12,295 nt of DNA from a bacterium (GTDB taxonomy: Bacteria > UBP13 > UBA5359): the NCBI GenBank assembly GCA_028699365.1, contig JAQVUQ010000041.1:1-12295 (forward strand), read 5' to 3'. The notes under the pieces are model-generated. The model saw only the letters and a list, made by a program, of their open reading frames with translations, did not search any database and was not told where the DNA came from. This document shows positions 1 through 7,006 of this stretch, in pieces (position 1 is the first letter of the stretch; every line of letters begins with the position of its first letter). Position numbers and translations under genes: made by a program.

Positions 1-97
1 CCGCCAGATCGCCGGCCATTCCGTAATCAACCTTCATATCCTTATCGAAAGGCGTGACCATGGCGGTCAGCAGCCTTCCCAGCTTGGCAGTGCCCAT
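1..97 (-). CDS. dapA: 4-hydroxy-tetrahydrodipicolinate synthase, N-terminal 32 codons (partial)
   Basis: DapA condenses pyruvate with aspartate semialdehyde, the first committed step towards diaminopimelate and lysine, in the cytoplasm. Only the start is in the window; the gene runs off the left edge. The visible N-terminus contains GRLLTAMVTPFDKDMKVDY, which fits the first beta strand of DapA proteins (the T-A-x-x-T-P-F motif followed by a residue run ending in V-D-Y). The ATG at 97-95 is preceded by a strong ribosome binding site, GAGGAGG at 104-110. It follows asd after a gap of 34 bases, and asd makes its substrate, which supports the call and co-transcription. N-acetylneuraminate lyase and other members of the same aldolase family share this N-terminus, but the Asd-DapB context favours DapA. 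Confidence 0.85.
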   Translation of the reverse strand, partial: MGTAKLGRLLTAMVTPFDKDMKVDYGMAGDLA

Positions 98-103
98 AAT
101 ACT

Positions 104-110
104 CCTCCTC
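104..110 (-). promoter_or_regulatory. Ribosome binding site of dapA
   Basis: GAGGAGG on the minus strand, six bases before the dapA ATG. It lies directly after the hairpin at 113-138, so whether that hairpin is folded or opened by ribosomes finishing asd could affect access to it. Confidence 0.75.
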
Positions 111-112
111 GG

Positions 113-138
113 CATATAGCGCCATGTGGCGCTATATG
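113..138 (-). other. Perfect 11-bp hairpin over the asd stop codon and before the dapA ribosome binding site
   Basis: The arms CATATAGCGCC and GGCGCTATATG are exact inverted repeats with a 4-base loop. The asd TAG stop (134-132) lies inside one arm, and the dapA ribosome binding site begins three bases beyond the other. No T-run follows on either strand, so it does not look like an intrinsic terminator. It could be an RNA processing or stability element, a translational coupling device or a protein-binding palindrome; the sequence does not decide between these. Confidence 0.7.
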
Positions 139-1148
139 AGCCCTAATTCCATCATCTTCTCGGCTATCTGCACGGCGTTAAGGGCCGCTCCCTTGCGCAG
201 ATTATCCGCTACCACCCAGAGGTCCAGTCCGTTCCGGACCGAAATATCCTCTCTTATGCGTCCCACCATGACTTCGTCCTTGCCGGCCGCCATTACTGGC
301 ATGGGATATATGCGCTCGGCAGGATCGTCCACCACCACTACTCCGGGAGCTCCGGACAGAAGCGACCGGGCTTCGGCAGCGGTGAGCTTGCGTTCCGTCT
401 CCACGTTTACCGCCTCCGAATGGCCGTAGAAAACGGGCACCCTGACGGTAGTGGCACTGACGGCGATATCGTTGTCGCCAAGTATCTTTCTGGTCTCATT
501 GACCATCTTCATCTCTTCCTTGGTATACCCGTTGGGCATAAAGGCGTCTATTTGCGGCAGAACGTTGAGAGCTATCTGATAGGGATAGACCTCTGCCGTC
601 ATCTCCCGGCCGGCAGCGTAATCCCTGGTCTGTTTATCCAGTTCGTCTATGGCTTCCTTGCCTGTTCCGGAGACCGCCTGGTAAGTGTTGACTACTATTC
701 GCTTAATTCCGGCTGCATCGTATATGGGCTTGAGCGCCACTACCATCTGAATAGTAGAACAATTGGGATTGGCGATCAGTCCCTTATGCCATTTCAGGTC
801 GTGCGGATTCACTTCAGGAACTACCAGTGGTACGTTGTCCTCCATGCGGAACGTGCTGCTGTTATCTATAACAACGGCTCCCCTGGCGACGGCTTCCCAG
901 CCGTACTCCTGGCTGGCGCTCCCGCCGCCGGCAAAGAGCGCTATGTCGATTCCGTCGAAACTGCAGGCAGATGTTTCCTCTACCGTAATACGTTTACCCT
1001 TGAACTCTACTTCAGTCCCGGCTGAACGGGAGGTGGCCAGAGGCACCAGTTCCGATACCGGGAAATCTCTCTGCAGCAAGACCTTGATCATTTCCTTGCC
1101 TACGGCACCGGTGGCACCGACAACGGCAACTCTGTAACTGCGAGGCAT
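132..1148 (-). CDS. asd: Aspartate-semialdehyde dehydrogenase
   Basis: Asd reduces aspartyl phosphate to aspartate semialdehyde with NADPH, the branch point for lysine, threonine and methionine. The 338-residue length is normal. The N-terminus has the dinucleotide-binding motif VVGATGAVG (residues 9-17). The catalytic cysteine is in NPNCST (Cys130), and the acid/base histidine is in GHSEAV (His243). QAVSGTGKEA (157-166) is also typical of the family. The ATG is preceded by a purine-rich AAGGGGAAGGG. It lies between dapB and dapA in one transcription direction, and its product is condensed with pyruvate by DapA. It looks complete, and I see no odd residues. Confidence 0.96.
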   Translation of the reverse strand: MPRSYRVAVVGATGAVGKEMIKVLLQRDFPVSELVPLATSRSAGTEVEFKGKRITVEETSACSFDGIDIALFAGGGSASQEYGWEAVARGAVVIDNSSTFRMEDNVPLVVPEVNPHDLKWHKGLIANPNCSTIQMVVALKPIYDAAGIKRIVVNTYQAVSGTGKEAIDELDKQTRDYAAGREMTAEVYPYQIALNVLPQIDAFMPNGYTKEEMKMVNETRKILGDNDIAVSATTVRVPVFYGHSEAVNVETERKLTAAEARSLLSGAPGVVVVDDPAERIYPMPVMAAGKDEVMVGRIREDISVRNGLDLWVVADNLRKGAALNAVQIAEKMMELGLI

Positions 1149-1201
1149 TTACCCTTCCCCTTTCGTATTTTCAAACACTGCGTCTGCAGGGCTCTTTCAG
1201 A

Positions 1202-2059
1202 TTATAAAACTTTATCCAGTCCGTACGCAAGCCCTGTCAGGGACATGACCTTGCGACAGGCCAGAATCACTCCCGGCATAAAGGAGGATCTGTTGATGGT
1301 ATCATGCCTTATGGTCAACGTCTGGCCCAGGCCGCCGAAGATGACCTCCTGCGAGGCCACAAACCCGGGGAGGCGAACGCTGTGTATATTTATACCGCTC
1401 ATCTCTCCGCCACGCGCTCCCTCCACCACGGTCACGCTGGTGGGCGTAGAAGCCATTGACGAGCTGGCCAGCATCATCTCCGCCGTTTTCACGGCTGTTC
1501 CCGAGGGTGCATCCAGCTTCTTATCGTGATGGAACTCTATGATCTCCGCCTGATTAAGATACCTGGCCGTCTCCACCGCAAACTTCATCATCAGCACGGC
1601 GCCAATGGCGAAGTTTGGAGCGATCAGAGCGCCTATATTCTTCTTCCCGGCCAAAGCGTCTATAGCGGCCAGATCGGCCTCGTTCAGACCGGTTGTTCCC
1701 ACAACAGGACGAACACCGGCTTCAAGAGCTGTTTTGATATTCCCCATTACGACGGCAGGGACAGTAAAATCAACCATTACATCCGGTTTGCACTTCTGCA
1801 GCGCTTCTCCCAGGTCTCCCGTAACCTCTACGCCGTCAACCGTCTTTCCTGAAGCGGTAACAGCAGGCATACGGCCTTCACCGGCCTGTAAGTCTACGGC
1901 GCCGACAAGTTCCAGATCGCTCTCGCAGAGAACTGCGTCAAGAACCTCACGGCCCATTCTGCCGCAAGCCCCTGTCACCAGAACTCTTACCCGGGGGTAG
2001 CGCCCTGCGGGCGCGGTTGTTGGTTGTTGGTTGTTGGTTGTTGGTTTAGGGGTTCCCAT
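1202..2059 (-). CDS. dapB: 4-hydroxy-tetrahydrodipicolinate reductase with a repeat-derived N-terminal extension
   Basis: DapB reduces the DapA product using NAD(P)H in lysine and diaminopimelate synthesis. The nucleotide-binding motif VTGACGRMG is at residues 28-36, GTTG at 121-124 and APNFAIG at 147-153. The catalytic and substrate-binding block HHDKKLDAPSGTA starts at His177. At 285 residues it is somewhat long, because about 23 residues precede the first beta strand. Residues 1-20 (MGTPKPTTNN...) come from a repeat that also occurs before ymdB. I keep this start because GAGGAGA lies 6 bases before the ATG and no in-frame ATG, GTG or TTG occurs until codon 28, inside the Rossmann strand. 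It follows the M16 peptidase gene after 96 bases of repeat-rich DNA and is followed by asd after 53 bases in which I see no clear signal. Confidence 0.95.
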   Translation of the reverse strand: MGTPKPTTNNQQPTTAPAGRYPRVRVLVTGACGRMGREVLDAVLCESDLELVGAVDLQAGEGRMPAVTASGKTVDGVEVTGDLGEALQKCKPDVMVDFTVPAVVMGNIKTALEAGVRPVVGTTGLNEADLAAIDALAGKKNIGALIAPNFAIGAVLMMKFAVETARYLNQAEIIEFHHDKKLDAPSGTAVKTAEMMLASSSMASTPTSVTVVEGARGGEMSGINIHSVRLPGFVASQEVIFGGLGQTLTIRHDTINRSSFMPGVILACRKVMSLTGLAYGLDKVL

Positions 2060-2064
2060 GGAAG
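1998..2064 (-). repeat. Hairpin plus heptamer repeat element, copy 1 (encodes the DapB N-terminus)
   Basis: On the plus strand the element reads as a GC hairpin (GCGCCC-TGC-GGGCGC, 2000-2014), then four GTTGTTG heptamers (2015-2042), then GGTTT and a tail ending in TTCCCATG. By eye, the 63 bases from TAGCGCC to CCCATG match copy 2 (10164-10226) at all but about six positions, with no gaps. On the minus strand the tail supplies the ATG of dapB, and the rest encodes about 20 residues in frame. Copy 1 has four identical heptamers while copy 2 has drifted. Confidence 0.85.
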
Positions 2065-2075
2065 TTCTCCTCGAA

Positions 2076-2151
2076 TTCGTTACTTGTTGTTCGTTAAGTG
2101 CCTAAGCAACGTACCTGCACTTCTGCACTTCTGCCTTCTGTCTTCTGTCTT
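2076..2151. repeat. Short tandem 7-8-bp repeats between the M16 peptidase gene and dapB
   Basis: Two arrays can be read on the plus strand. At 2076-2096 there are three 7-bp units, TTCGTTA, CTTGTTG, TTCGTTA. At 2115-2151 there are two CTGCACTT octamers followed by CTGCCTT, CTGTCTT, CTGTCTT. Together with the heptamers of the adjacent element at 1998-2064, most of the 96-base gap plus the 5' end of dapB is 7-bp periodic. I see no terminator or convincing promoter in the gap. Confidence 0.7.
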
Positions 2152-2155
2152 CAGC

Positions 2156-3430
2156 CTAGTTGCCGGTATACTCTTCCCAGATACTCCGTATCCCGGCGGC
2201 CATATCCAGGTCCGTAATGCCGATCGTCACCAACGACATGCCGGCCGGATCAAGAAGCCCGGCCGCCGTATCCCTGATCTGGTCCGGCGTTACCGCTTCA
2301 AGGGCTTCGACAGTCTCCTGCTGCGTGACGCAGCGATGCAGATACATCTCAGCCTTGCCCATGCGACGCATGACCGAGGACGAACTCTCGGCAGCAAGAT
2401 AGAGCGCTCCTTTTGCCTGGGCTACGGCTCCGGCCAGTTCGGACCGGCTGACGCCGTCGGCCCGTATCCTGTCCAGTTCCGTCAATATCAAGCGGAGAAC
2501 GTCACAGGCATTGGCAGCGGCGGTGCCGGCGTAAACGCCGAAGAGACCGGTCTGACCGTAAAGGCTCTGGTAACTGTAAACCGCGTAGGCAAGACCACGT
2601 TTCTCGCGTATCTCCTGAAAAAGCCGGGAACTCATGCTCCCGCCCAGTATTCTGTCAAGCAGCGTCAATGGGAATCGTTCCGGGCTGCCTATCGGCACGG
2701 CCCGGTAACCCAGAGCCAGATGTGCCTGTTCCGTTACCCTGTCGTCGAGGTTGATTCCCTTCCGCCGCGGCGGTACCGCAATCGACCGCTGGGGCGCCTT
2801 GCCTGACAACCCTCCGGCAGCTTTGCGGATAGAGGCTATCAGGGCCTCCTCATCAAAACTGCCGGCGGCGGAGATGATGATCCTGTCGGGACGATAGAGG
2901 CCGGCATGATAGCCGGCCAGATCTTCCCGGGTCAGGGCACTCAGAACGTCGGTGCGCCCCAGCACGGGCATTGCCAGAGAATGGCCATCCATGACTTCCC
3001 TGGCCAGATAATCGTGTATGAGGCTCTCAGGCATATCCTCATACATGCGCACCTCTTCCGACAGAACGCCCTTCTCTCTCTCAAGTTCATCGGCATCCAA
3101 TGAAGAGTTTATAATCATATCGGTAATCAGGTCCACCGACAGGTCCTGATACTCATCCAGCACCCGGATATAGACAAACGTATAATCCTTATCCGTATAG
3201 GCGTCGATCTGCCCGCCGACACCCTCTACGGCCTCGGCTATCTGACGGGCATTGCGCCTGGGCGTACCCTTGAAGAGCATATGCTCCAGAAAGTGAGAGA
3301 TTCCGTTGTCCGCATAACTCTCGTCGACAACGCCTGCTTCAACCCAGCAGCCCAGCGACAGAGAGCGAACATGCGGCATACGCTGCATAACTATGCGCAA
3401 TCCGTTTCCCAGAACTTCCTTTCGATACAT
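2156..3430 (-). CDS. M16-family zinc peptidase (processing-peptidase-like)
   Basis: This protein resembles the insulinase / mitochondrial processing peptidase family (M16), metallopeptidases that cleave unfolded peptides inside a closing chamber. The inverted zinc motif HFLEH is at residues 46-50, with the expected distal glutamate in the LSEEVRMYED block near residue 126. The C-terminal half carries RGLAYAVYSY (278-287), the conserved substrate-contacting segment. The length of 424 residues fits single-chain bacterial members such as B. subtilis MlpA (YmxG). No signal peptide is visible, so it is probably cytoplasmic. It starts 23 bases after pnp, an arrangement known from Firmicutes. The true substrate cannot be read from the sequence. 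Confidence 0.93.
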   Translation of the reverse strand: MYRKEVLGNGLRIVMQRMPHVRSLSLGCWVEAGVVDESYADNGISHFLEHMLFKGTPRRNARQIAEAVEGVGGQIDAYTDKDYTFVYIRVLDEYQDLSVDLITDMIINSSLDADELEREKGVLSEEVRMYEDMPESLIHDYLAREVMDGHSLAMPVLGRTDVLSALTREDLAGYHAGLYRPDRIIISAAGSFDEEALIASIRKAAGGLSGKAPQRSIAVPPRRKGINLDDRVTEQAHLALGYRAVPIGSPERFPLTLLDRILGGSMSSRLFQEIREKRGLAYAVYSYQSLYGQTGLFGVYAGTAAANACDVLRLILTELDRIRADGVSRSELAGAVAQAKGALYLAAESSSSVMRRMGKAEMYLHRCVTQQETVEALEAVTPDQIRDTAAGLLDPAGMSLVTIGITDLDMAAGIRSIWEEYTGN

Positions 3431-3453
3431 CCCTTCAAGGCCCTCCGCGCCGC

Positions 3454-5613
3454 TTATCGTCGCGGACGACGCTGTTCGGGCCGCCTCTCGCTTCTCTCCC
3501 TGGCGCCTTCCGGCCGTTCGCCTTCGCCGCCGGTCTCCAGCAGGCCTCTGATGGTCAGATTGATCCTGCCCTGCCTGTCGATCTCGATTACCTTGACGGT
3601 GACTTCGTCGCCGACGTTGACTACATCCTCGACACGCTCGACACGCCGCGGCGCCAGTTCGGAAATATGAACCAGCCCCTCTTTACCGGGAAGAACTTCG
3701 ACGAAGGCGCCGAAGGTCATTACCCTGGTCACCCGGCCGGTGTATACTTCACCTGCCATGACTTCCCTGGTAATGCTCTCCACCATCTTGACTGCGCGCA
3801 TCGCCGATTCCTCATCGACGGAAGAGATGTATACTCTGCCGTCATCCTCGACGTCGATCTTGACTTCCGTAGCCTCGATGATCTTCTTGATGTTCTTGCC
3901 TCCAGGCCCGATCAACTCACCGATCTTATCGGGATGAATCTGGAGAGTTATGATTCTCGGAGCTTTCGGCGACAGATTCGGCCGATGCCCGGAGATGGTC
4001 TTATTCATGATATCCAGGATGTAGAGCCTGCCCTCTCTGGCCTGTGCCAGCGCCTCGCGCAGGATGGACATATCCAGGCCGTCGAGTTTGATATCCATCT
4101 GAATGGCGTTGATGCCGTCTACCGTTCCCGCCACCTTGAAGTCCATGTCTCCCAGCGCATCCTCCATCCCCTGGATGTCCCAGAGGATGACATGCTTGTC
4201 TCCGTCCGTGACAAGCCCCATGGCGATACCGGCTACAGCCTTCTTTACCGGAACTCCGGCATCCATCAGGGCAAGTGAGCCGGCACAGGTGCTGGCCATC
4301 GACGATGAGCCGTTGGATTCCAGCACGTCGGAAACCAGACGCATGGCGTAAGGGAAATCTTCCTCGGAGGGAAGCATCGGAAGCAGGGCTTTCTCCGCCA
4401 GCGCTCCATGGCCGATATCGCGGCGACTGGGGCTGCGCAACGGTCTTACTTCACCTACGCTGTAGGGGGGGAAGTTGTAATGGTGCATGAAGCGTTTGGC
4501 CTCATCGCCTACCAGGGACTCCATCTTCTGCGCCTCGCCCAGCGAGCCGAGCGTGACCGTATTGAGAACCTGCGTCTGCCCGCGGGTAAAGAGCCCGGAG
4601 CCGTGTGTCATCGGCAGCAGGCTGACTGCGCAGGATATGGGTCTGATCTCGTTGGGCTTACGGCCGTCGGGACGTACCTGCTCGGCCACAATCAACTGTC
4701 TGACGGTATTCTTGGTGGCATAATCGAAGGCTCCGACTATCTCCGCCCGGGCCTCTTCGCCCATCGTGGCCAGGAAATGATCGATTACCTCCTGCTTCAG
4801 TACTCCGATGGCCTCTTCACGGCTCTGCTTATCGGTGTTCACCACCGCCTGCCGCAGTTTATCGGAAGCGTAAGCCGATACGGCGGCACGGATATCCTCG
4901 TTGGGCAGGAAGAGCTTCACCGTCTTCTTGGGCTTGCCGACGCGCTCCACCATCTCTCTCTGGACGGCTATCAGCTTCTTTATATGCTCATGGGCAATTT
5001 CGATCCCTTTCAGCACGACGTCTTCGGAGGCTTCCTTGCCGTAAACCTGAACGGTGGTGATGGCATCTTCCTTACCGGCGATGACCATCTCCATCCGGCT
5101 GTCTTTCAGCAGTTCGTAGGCGGGATTGACGACATATTCGTCGTCAATCAGGGCTATCCTGACGGCGCCTACCGGACCGCTGAACGGTATATCGGAGATG
5201 GACAGTGCCAGAGAGGCGGCGTTTATGGCCATTACATCCGCCAACTGCTCGTTACTGGCGGACAACGGCAGAACGACTATCTGAACATCGTTGCGCATGC
5301 CCTTAGGGAATAACGGTCTCATCGGCCTGTCTATAAGCCGCGAGGTCAGTACCGCCCTTTCGCTGGGCCGGCCCTCCCGCTTGAAATATCCTCCCGGGAT
5401 ACGCCCGGCTGCGTAAAACTTCTCTTCGAAGTCGACCATCAGGGGGAAGAAATCTATTCCCTCCCGTGACGTCTCCGACATGGTAGCCGTTACCAGCAGA
5501 ACGGTATCCTCCGAGCGAACAACTATCGAGCCGTTGGCCTGCCTGGCCAGCATACCGGTTTCAAACGATATGGTGCTGCCGCCTAATTCTAAACTTACTT
5601 CAATTTTTTCCAT
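3454..5613 (-). CDS. pnp: Polyribonucleotide nucleotidyltransferase (PNPase)
   Basis: PNPase degrades RNA from the 3' end using phosphate, releasing nucleoside diphosphates, and can run in reverse to add tails. The 719-residue protein has the full layout: RNase PH domain 1 (about 10-145, with FFPLMVDFEEKFYAAGRIPGG), a helical linker, RNase PH domain 2 (about 315-545), a KH domain with GPGGKNIKKI (569-578) and an S1 domain (about 621-688). The phosphate-binding serines are in NGSSSM (434-439), and the active-site aspartates are in GDMDFKVAG (488-496). The C-terminus ends in a short arginine-rich tail (about 697-719), likely disordered. It follows rpsO across an intrinsic terminator, as in many bacteria. 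GAGGGAAGAGGA precedes the ATG. Confidence 0.98.
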   Translation of the reverse strand: MEKIEVSLELGGSTISFETGMLARQANGSIVVRSEDTVLLVTATMSETSREGIDFFPLMVDFEEKFYAAGRIPGGYFKREGRPSERAVLTSRLIDRPMRPLFPKGMRNDVQIVVLPLSASNEQLADVMAINAASLALSISDIPFSGPVGAVRIALIDDEYVVNPAYELLKDSRMEMVIAGKEDAITTVQVYGKEASEDVVLKGIEIAHEHIKKLIAVQREMVERVGKPKKTVKLFLPNEDIRAAVSAYASDKLRQAVVNTDKQSREEAIGVLKQEVIDHFLATMGEEARAEIVGAFDYATKNTVRQLIVAEQVRPDGRKPNEIRPISCAVSLLPMTHGSGLFTRGQTQVLNTVTLGSLGEAQKMESLVGDEAKRFMHHYNFPPYSVGEVRPLRSPSRRDIGHGALAEKALLPMLPSEEDFPYAMRLVSDVLESNGSSSMASTCAGSLALMDAGVPVKKAVAGIAMGLVTDGDKHVILWDIQGMEDALGDMDFKVAGTVDGINAIQMDIKLDGLDMSILREALAQAREGRLYILDIMNKTISGHRPNLSPKAPRIITLQIHPDKIGELIGPGGKNIKKIIEATEVKIDVEDDGRVYISSVDEESAMRAVKMVESITREVMAGEVYTGRVTRVMTFGAFVEVLPGKEGLVHISELAPRRVERVEDVVNVGDEVTVKVIEIDRQGRINLTIRGLLETGGEGERPEGARERSERRPEQRRPRR

Positions 5614-5669
5614 TCCTCTTCCCTCAATCTTCCTTCTATCAATCTATTCTATTTCTATGTCTATTTTAT

Positions 5670-5697
5670 AAAAAAAGCGGGTTGCCCCGCTTTTTTT
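5670..5697 (-). terminator. Bidirectional intrinsic terminator between rpsO and pnp
   Basis: In the rpsO direction the RNA reads A-run, GCGGG, GCAA, CCCGC, T-run (seven T). The A-run and T-run extend the stem to about 12 bp and also make it work from the opposite strand. The loop GCAA is a GNRA tetraloop. The rpsO TAA stop codon (5699-5697) is built into the A-run, so the gene ends directly on the terminator. pnp must be expressed by read-through or from its own start; the AT-rich 5614-5669 could hold a promoter, but I see none that is convincing. Confidence 0.92.
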
Positions 5698-5966
5698 TAT
5701 CTTCTTAATCCCAGCCTGGTTACTATTGCTCTGTATCTGTCCACGTCCTTAGCGGTAAGATAGTTGAGAAGCCTGCGCCTTTGCCCAACCATCTTCAGCA
5801 GACCCCGTCTGGAATGAAAGTCCTTCTTGTTAGCCTTCAGATGCTCCGTCAACTGCTCTATGCGCGCCGAAAGCATGGCTATCTGGACCTCCGCCGACCC
5901 GGTATCGCTCTCGTGAGCCCTGTACTGAGCCATAATGTCGTTCTTCTTGTCCTTGGATAATGGCAT
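5697..5966 (-). CDS. rpsO: Small ribosomal subunit protein uS15
   Basis: S15 binds the central domain of 16S rRNA early in 30S assembly and represses its own mRNA in several bacteria. The protein is 89 residues, the standard length. It shows the S15 signature: [19 protein letters not shown] in the first half and [21 protein letters not shown] in the second, with the conserved rRNA-contacting H-S-R-R-G segment. The ATG is preceded by GGAGGTGAAAGGG. It has its own promoter (6050-6078) and a terminator directly at its stop codon, so it can form a single-gene transcript. Confidence 0.98.
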   Translation of the reverse strand: MPLSKDKKNDIMAQYRAHESDTGSAEVQIAMLSARIEQLTEHLKANKKDFHSRRGLLKMVGQRRRLLNYLTAKDVDRYRAIVTRLGLRR

Positions 5967-6043
5967 ACCCTTTCACCTCCGATTTTAAACCACCGTATTC
6001 CAAGAACGCCGTTGGTGAATCGAGCGCCCTAGAGCACGGTTCG
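5967..6043 (-). promoter_or_regulatory. rpsO 5' leader, possible S15 autoregulatory RNA
   Basis: From the predicted start near 6043 to the ATG there are about 77 leader bases. TTCACC (minus strand, 6019-6014) is complementary to GGTGAA (5977-5972) in the ribosome binding site. CCAA/TTGG and ACCGT/ACGGT pairs could fold the middle. TTCACC could instead pair partly with GGTGG near 5991, giving alternative folds. S15 leaders in other phyla regulate in this way by different structures, so this is a plausible but unproven site. Confidence 0.4.
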
Positions 6044-6049
6044 CGTGTA

Positions 6050-6078
6050 ATGATAGCATAGTCGCTAACTGTTGTAAA
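6050..6078 (-). promoter_or_regulatory. Sigma-70-type promoter for rpsO
   Basis: On the minus strand TTTACA (6078-6073) and TATCAT (6055-6050) are separated by exactly 17 bases. Each hexamer matches the consensus at five of six positions. The -35 box begins 7 bases past the ribF stop codon, so the promoter fills the ribF-rpsO gap and places the start near 6043. Confidence 0.75.
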
Positions 6079-6085
6079 TAAAATA

Positions 6086-7006
6086 TCAGATATTATCCAG
6101 CTTCCCTCTGGCCTCTTCGACATCCATAGATATCCTCTGCTGCAGCAGCAGGGGATCGGAAAAGGCTTCCTCGTCACGGAGGCGCTCTACTATATACATG
6201 GTCAGCTCTTTGCCGTAGATATCGCCGGAGAAGCCGATTATATGTATCTCGAAGGATCTTCCGGAAGGGCCGAACGTGGGACGCCGCCCGATGTTGGCAA
6301 CCGCCGGCAGACGTTTCCCGTCAAGGATTACATATCCGGCGTAGACTCCGTTCGACGGCAGAAGCTTTTCCGGCGTGACGGAGATATTGGCGGTGGGAAA
6401 CCCCAGACTGCGACCTACCATCCGCCCTTTTACCACCGTGCCGCCGGCTGAATAGAGTCGCCCCAGCATAGCTGATACGGCGTGCATATCACCTGTATCC
6501 AGAGCCTGCCGTATTCTGGTGCTGCTCACCGGCCTGTCTTGCCGGAGGACGTGATCCACCCGGCGCAAACCGAACGAATACTCTGCCGCCAACAGCCCAA
6601 GCGCTTCGAATGTCCCGCCGCGACCTCTCCCCAGAGCAAAGTCCGGTCCAACTATTAACTCTTTCATACCGGATTTCAGGAGTTTATCGCAGACAAACTC
6701 CTCCGCACCGGTGGCGGCCAGCTCAGGGGTGAATTCCAGACAGAGCAATTCGTCAATGCCCATTCTTCGGAAGAGCTCCCGTTTTTCATCAGGTGTCGTC
6801 AACAGCGACGGGGCTGCACCGGAAAGAAGGGCATCGGGATGAGCGTTAAACGTCACCACTGTACAGGCTGCCTCCAGGGCTTCGGCTCTCTCCCTGAGGG
6901 TTCCCAGAAGCAGTTGATGGCCGATATGCACTCCGTCAAAAACACCTATGGTTATGACCCTGCCGCAGGGCTGCAAGGGCAGAGGAAAATCATCATAGAG
7001 CTGCAT
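6086..7006 (-). CDS. ribF: Bifunctional riboflavin kinase / FAD synthetase
   Basis: RibF phosphorylates riboflavin to FMN and adenylates FMN to FAD. The N-terminal nucleotidyltransferase domain has GVFDGVHIGH (21-30), the G-P-D-F-A-L-G-R segment (120-127) and SSTRIR (161-166). The C-terminal kinase domain has GRSLGFPTANIS (198-209) and SNGVYAGYV (218-226). The length of 306 residues is typical. Its start overlaps the end of truB by 14 bases, so the two are likely translationally coupled. The truB-ribF-rpsO order is common in bacteria. It looks intact. Confidence 0.97.
   Translation of the reverse strand: MQLYDDFPLPLQPCGRVITIGVFDGVHIGHQLLLGTLRERAEALEAACTVVTFNAHPDALLSGAAPSLLTTPDEKRELFRRMGIDELLCLEFTPELAATGAEEFVCDKLLKSGMKELIVGPDFALGRGRGGTFEALGLLAAEYSFGLRRVDHVLRQDRPVSSTRIRQALDTGDMHAVSAMLGRLYSAGGTVVKGRMVGRSLGFPTANISVTPEKLLPSNGVYAGYVILDGKRLPAVANIGRRPTFGPSGRSFEIHIIGFSGDIYGKELTMYIVERLRDEEAFSDPLLLQQRISMDVEEARGKLDNI

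Noticed and set aside
420-1025. Long plus-strand reading frame opposite asd (about 200 codons).
   Set aside because: It is a shadow of a clearly real gene in a GC-balanced genome; the translation shows no recognisable family. The same applies to the long antisense frames over pnp (4408-5313), dapB/M16 (2024-2806) and rny (11049-11801).
1149-1201. Small CTGC/GCAG inverted repeat in the dapB-asd gap.
   Set aside because: A four-base stem is expected by chance; no T-run or conserved context.
5830-6177. Minus-strand reading frame of 115 codons spanning the ribF end, the rpsO promoter and rpsO.
   Set aside because: It lies out of frame with both genes and crosses the promoter and leader; no family is recognised.
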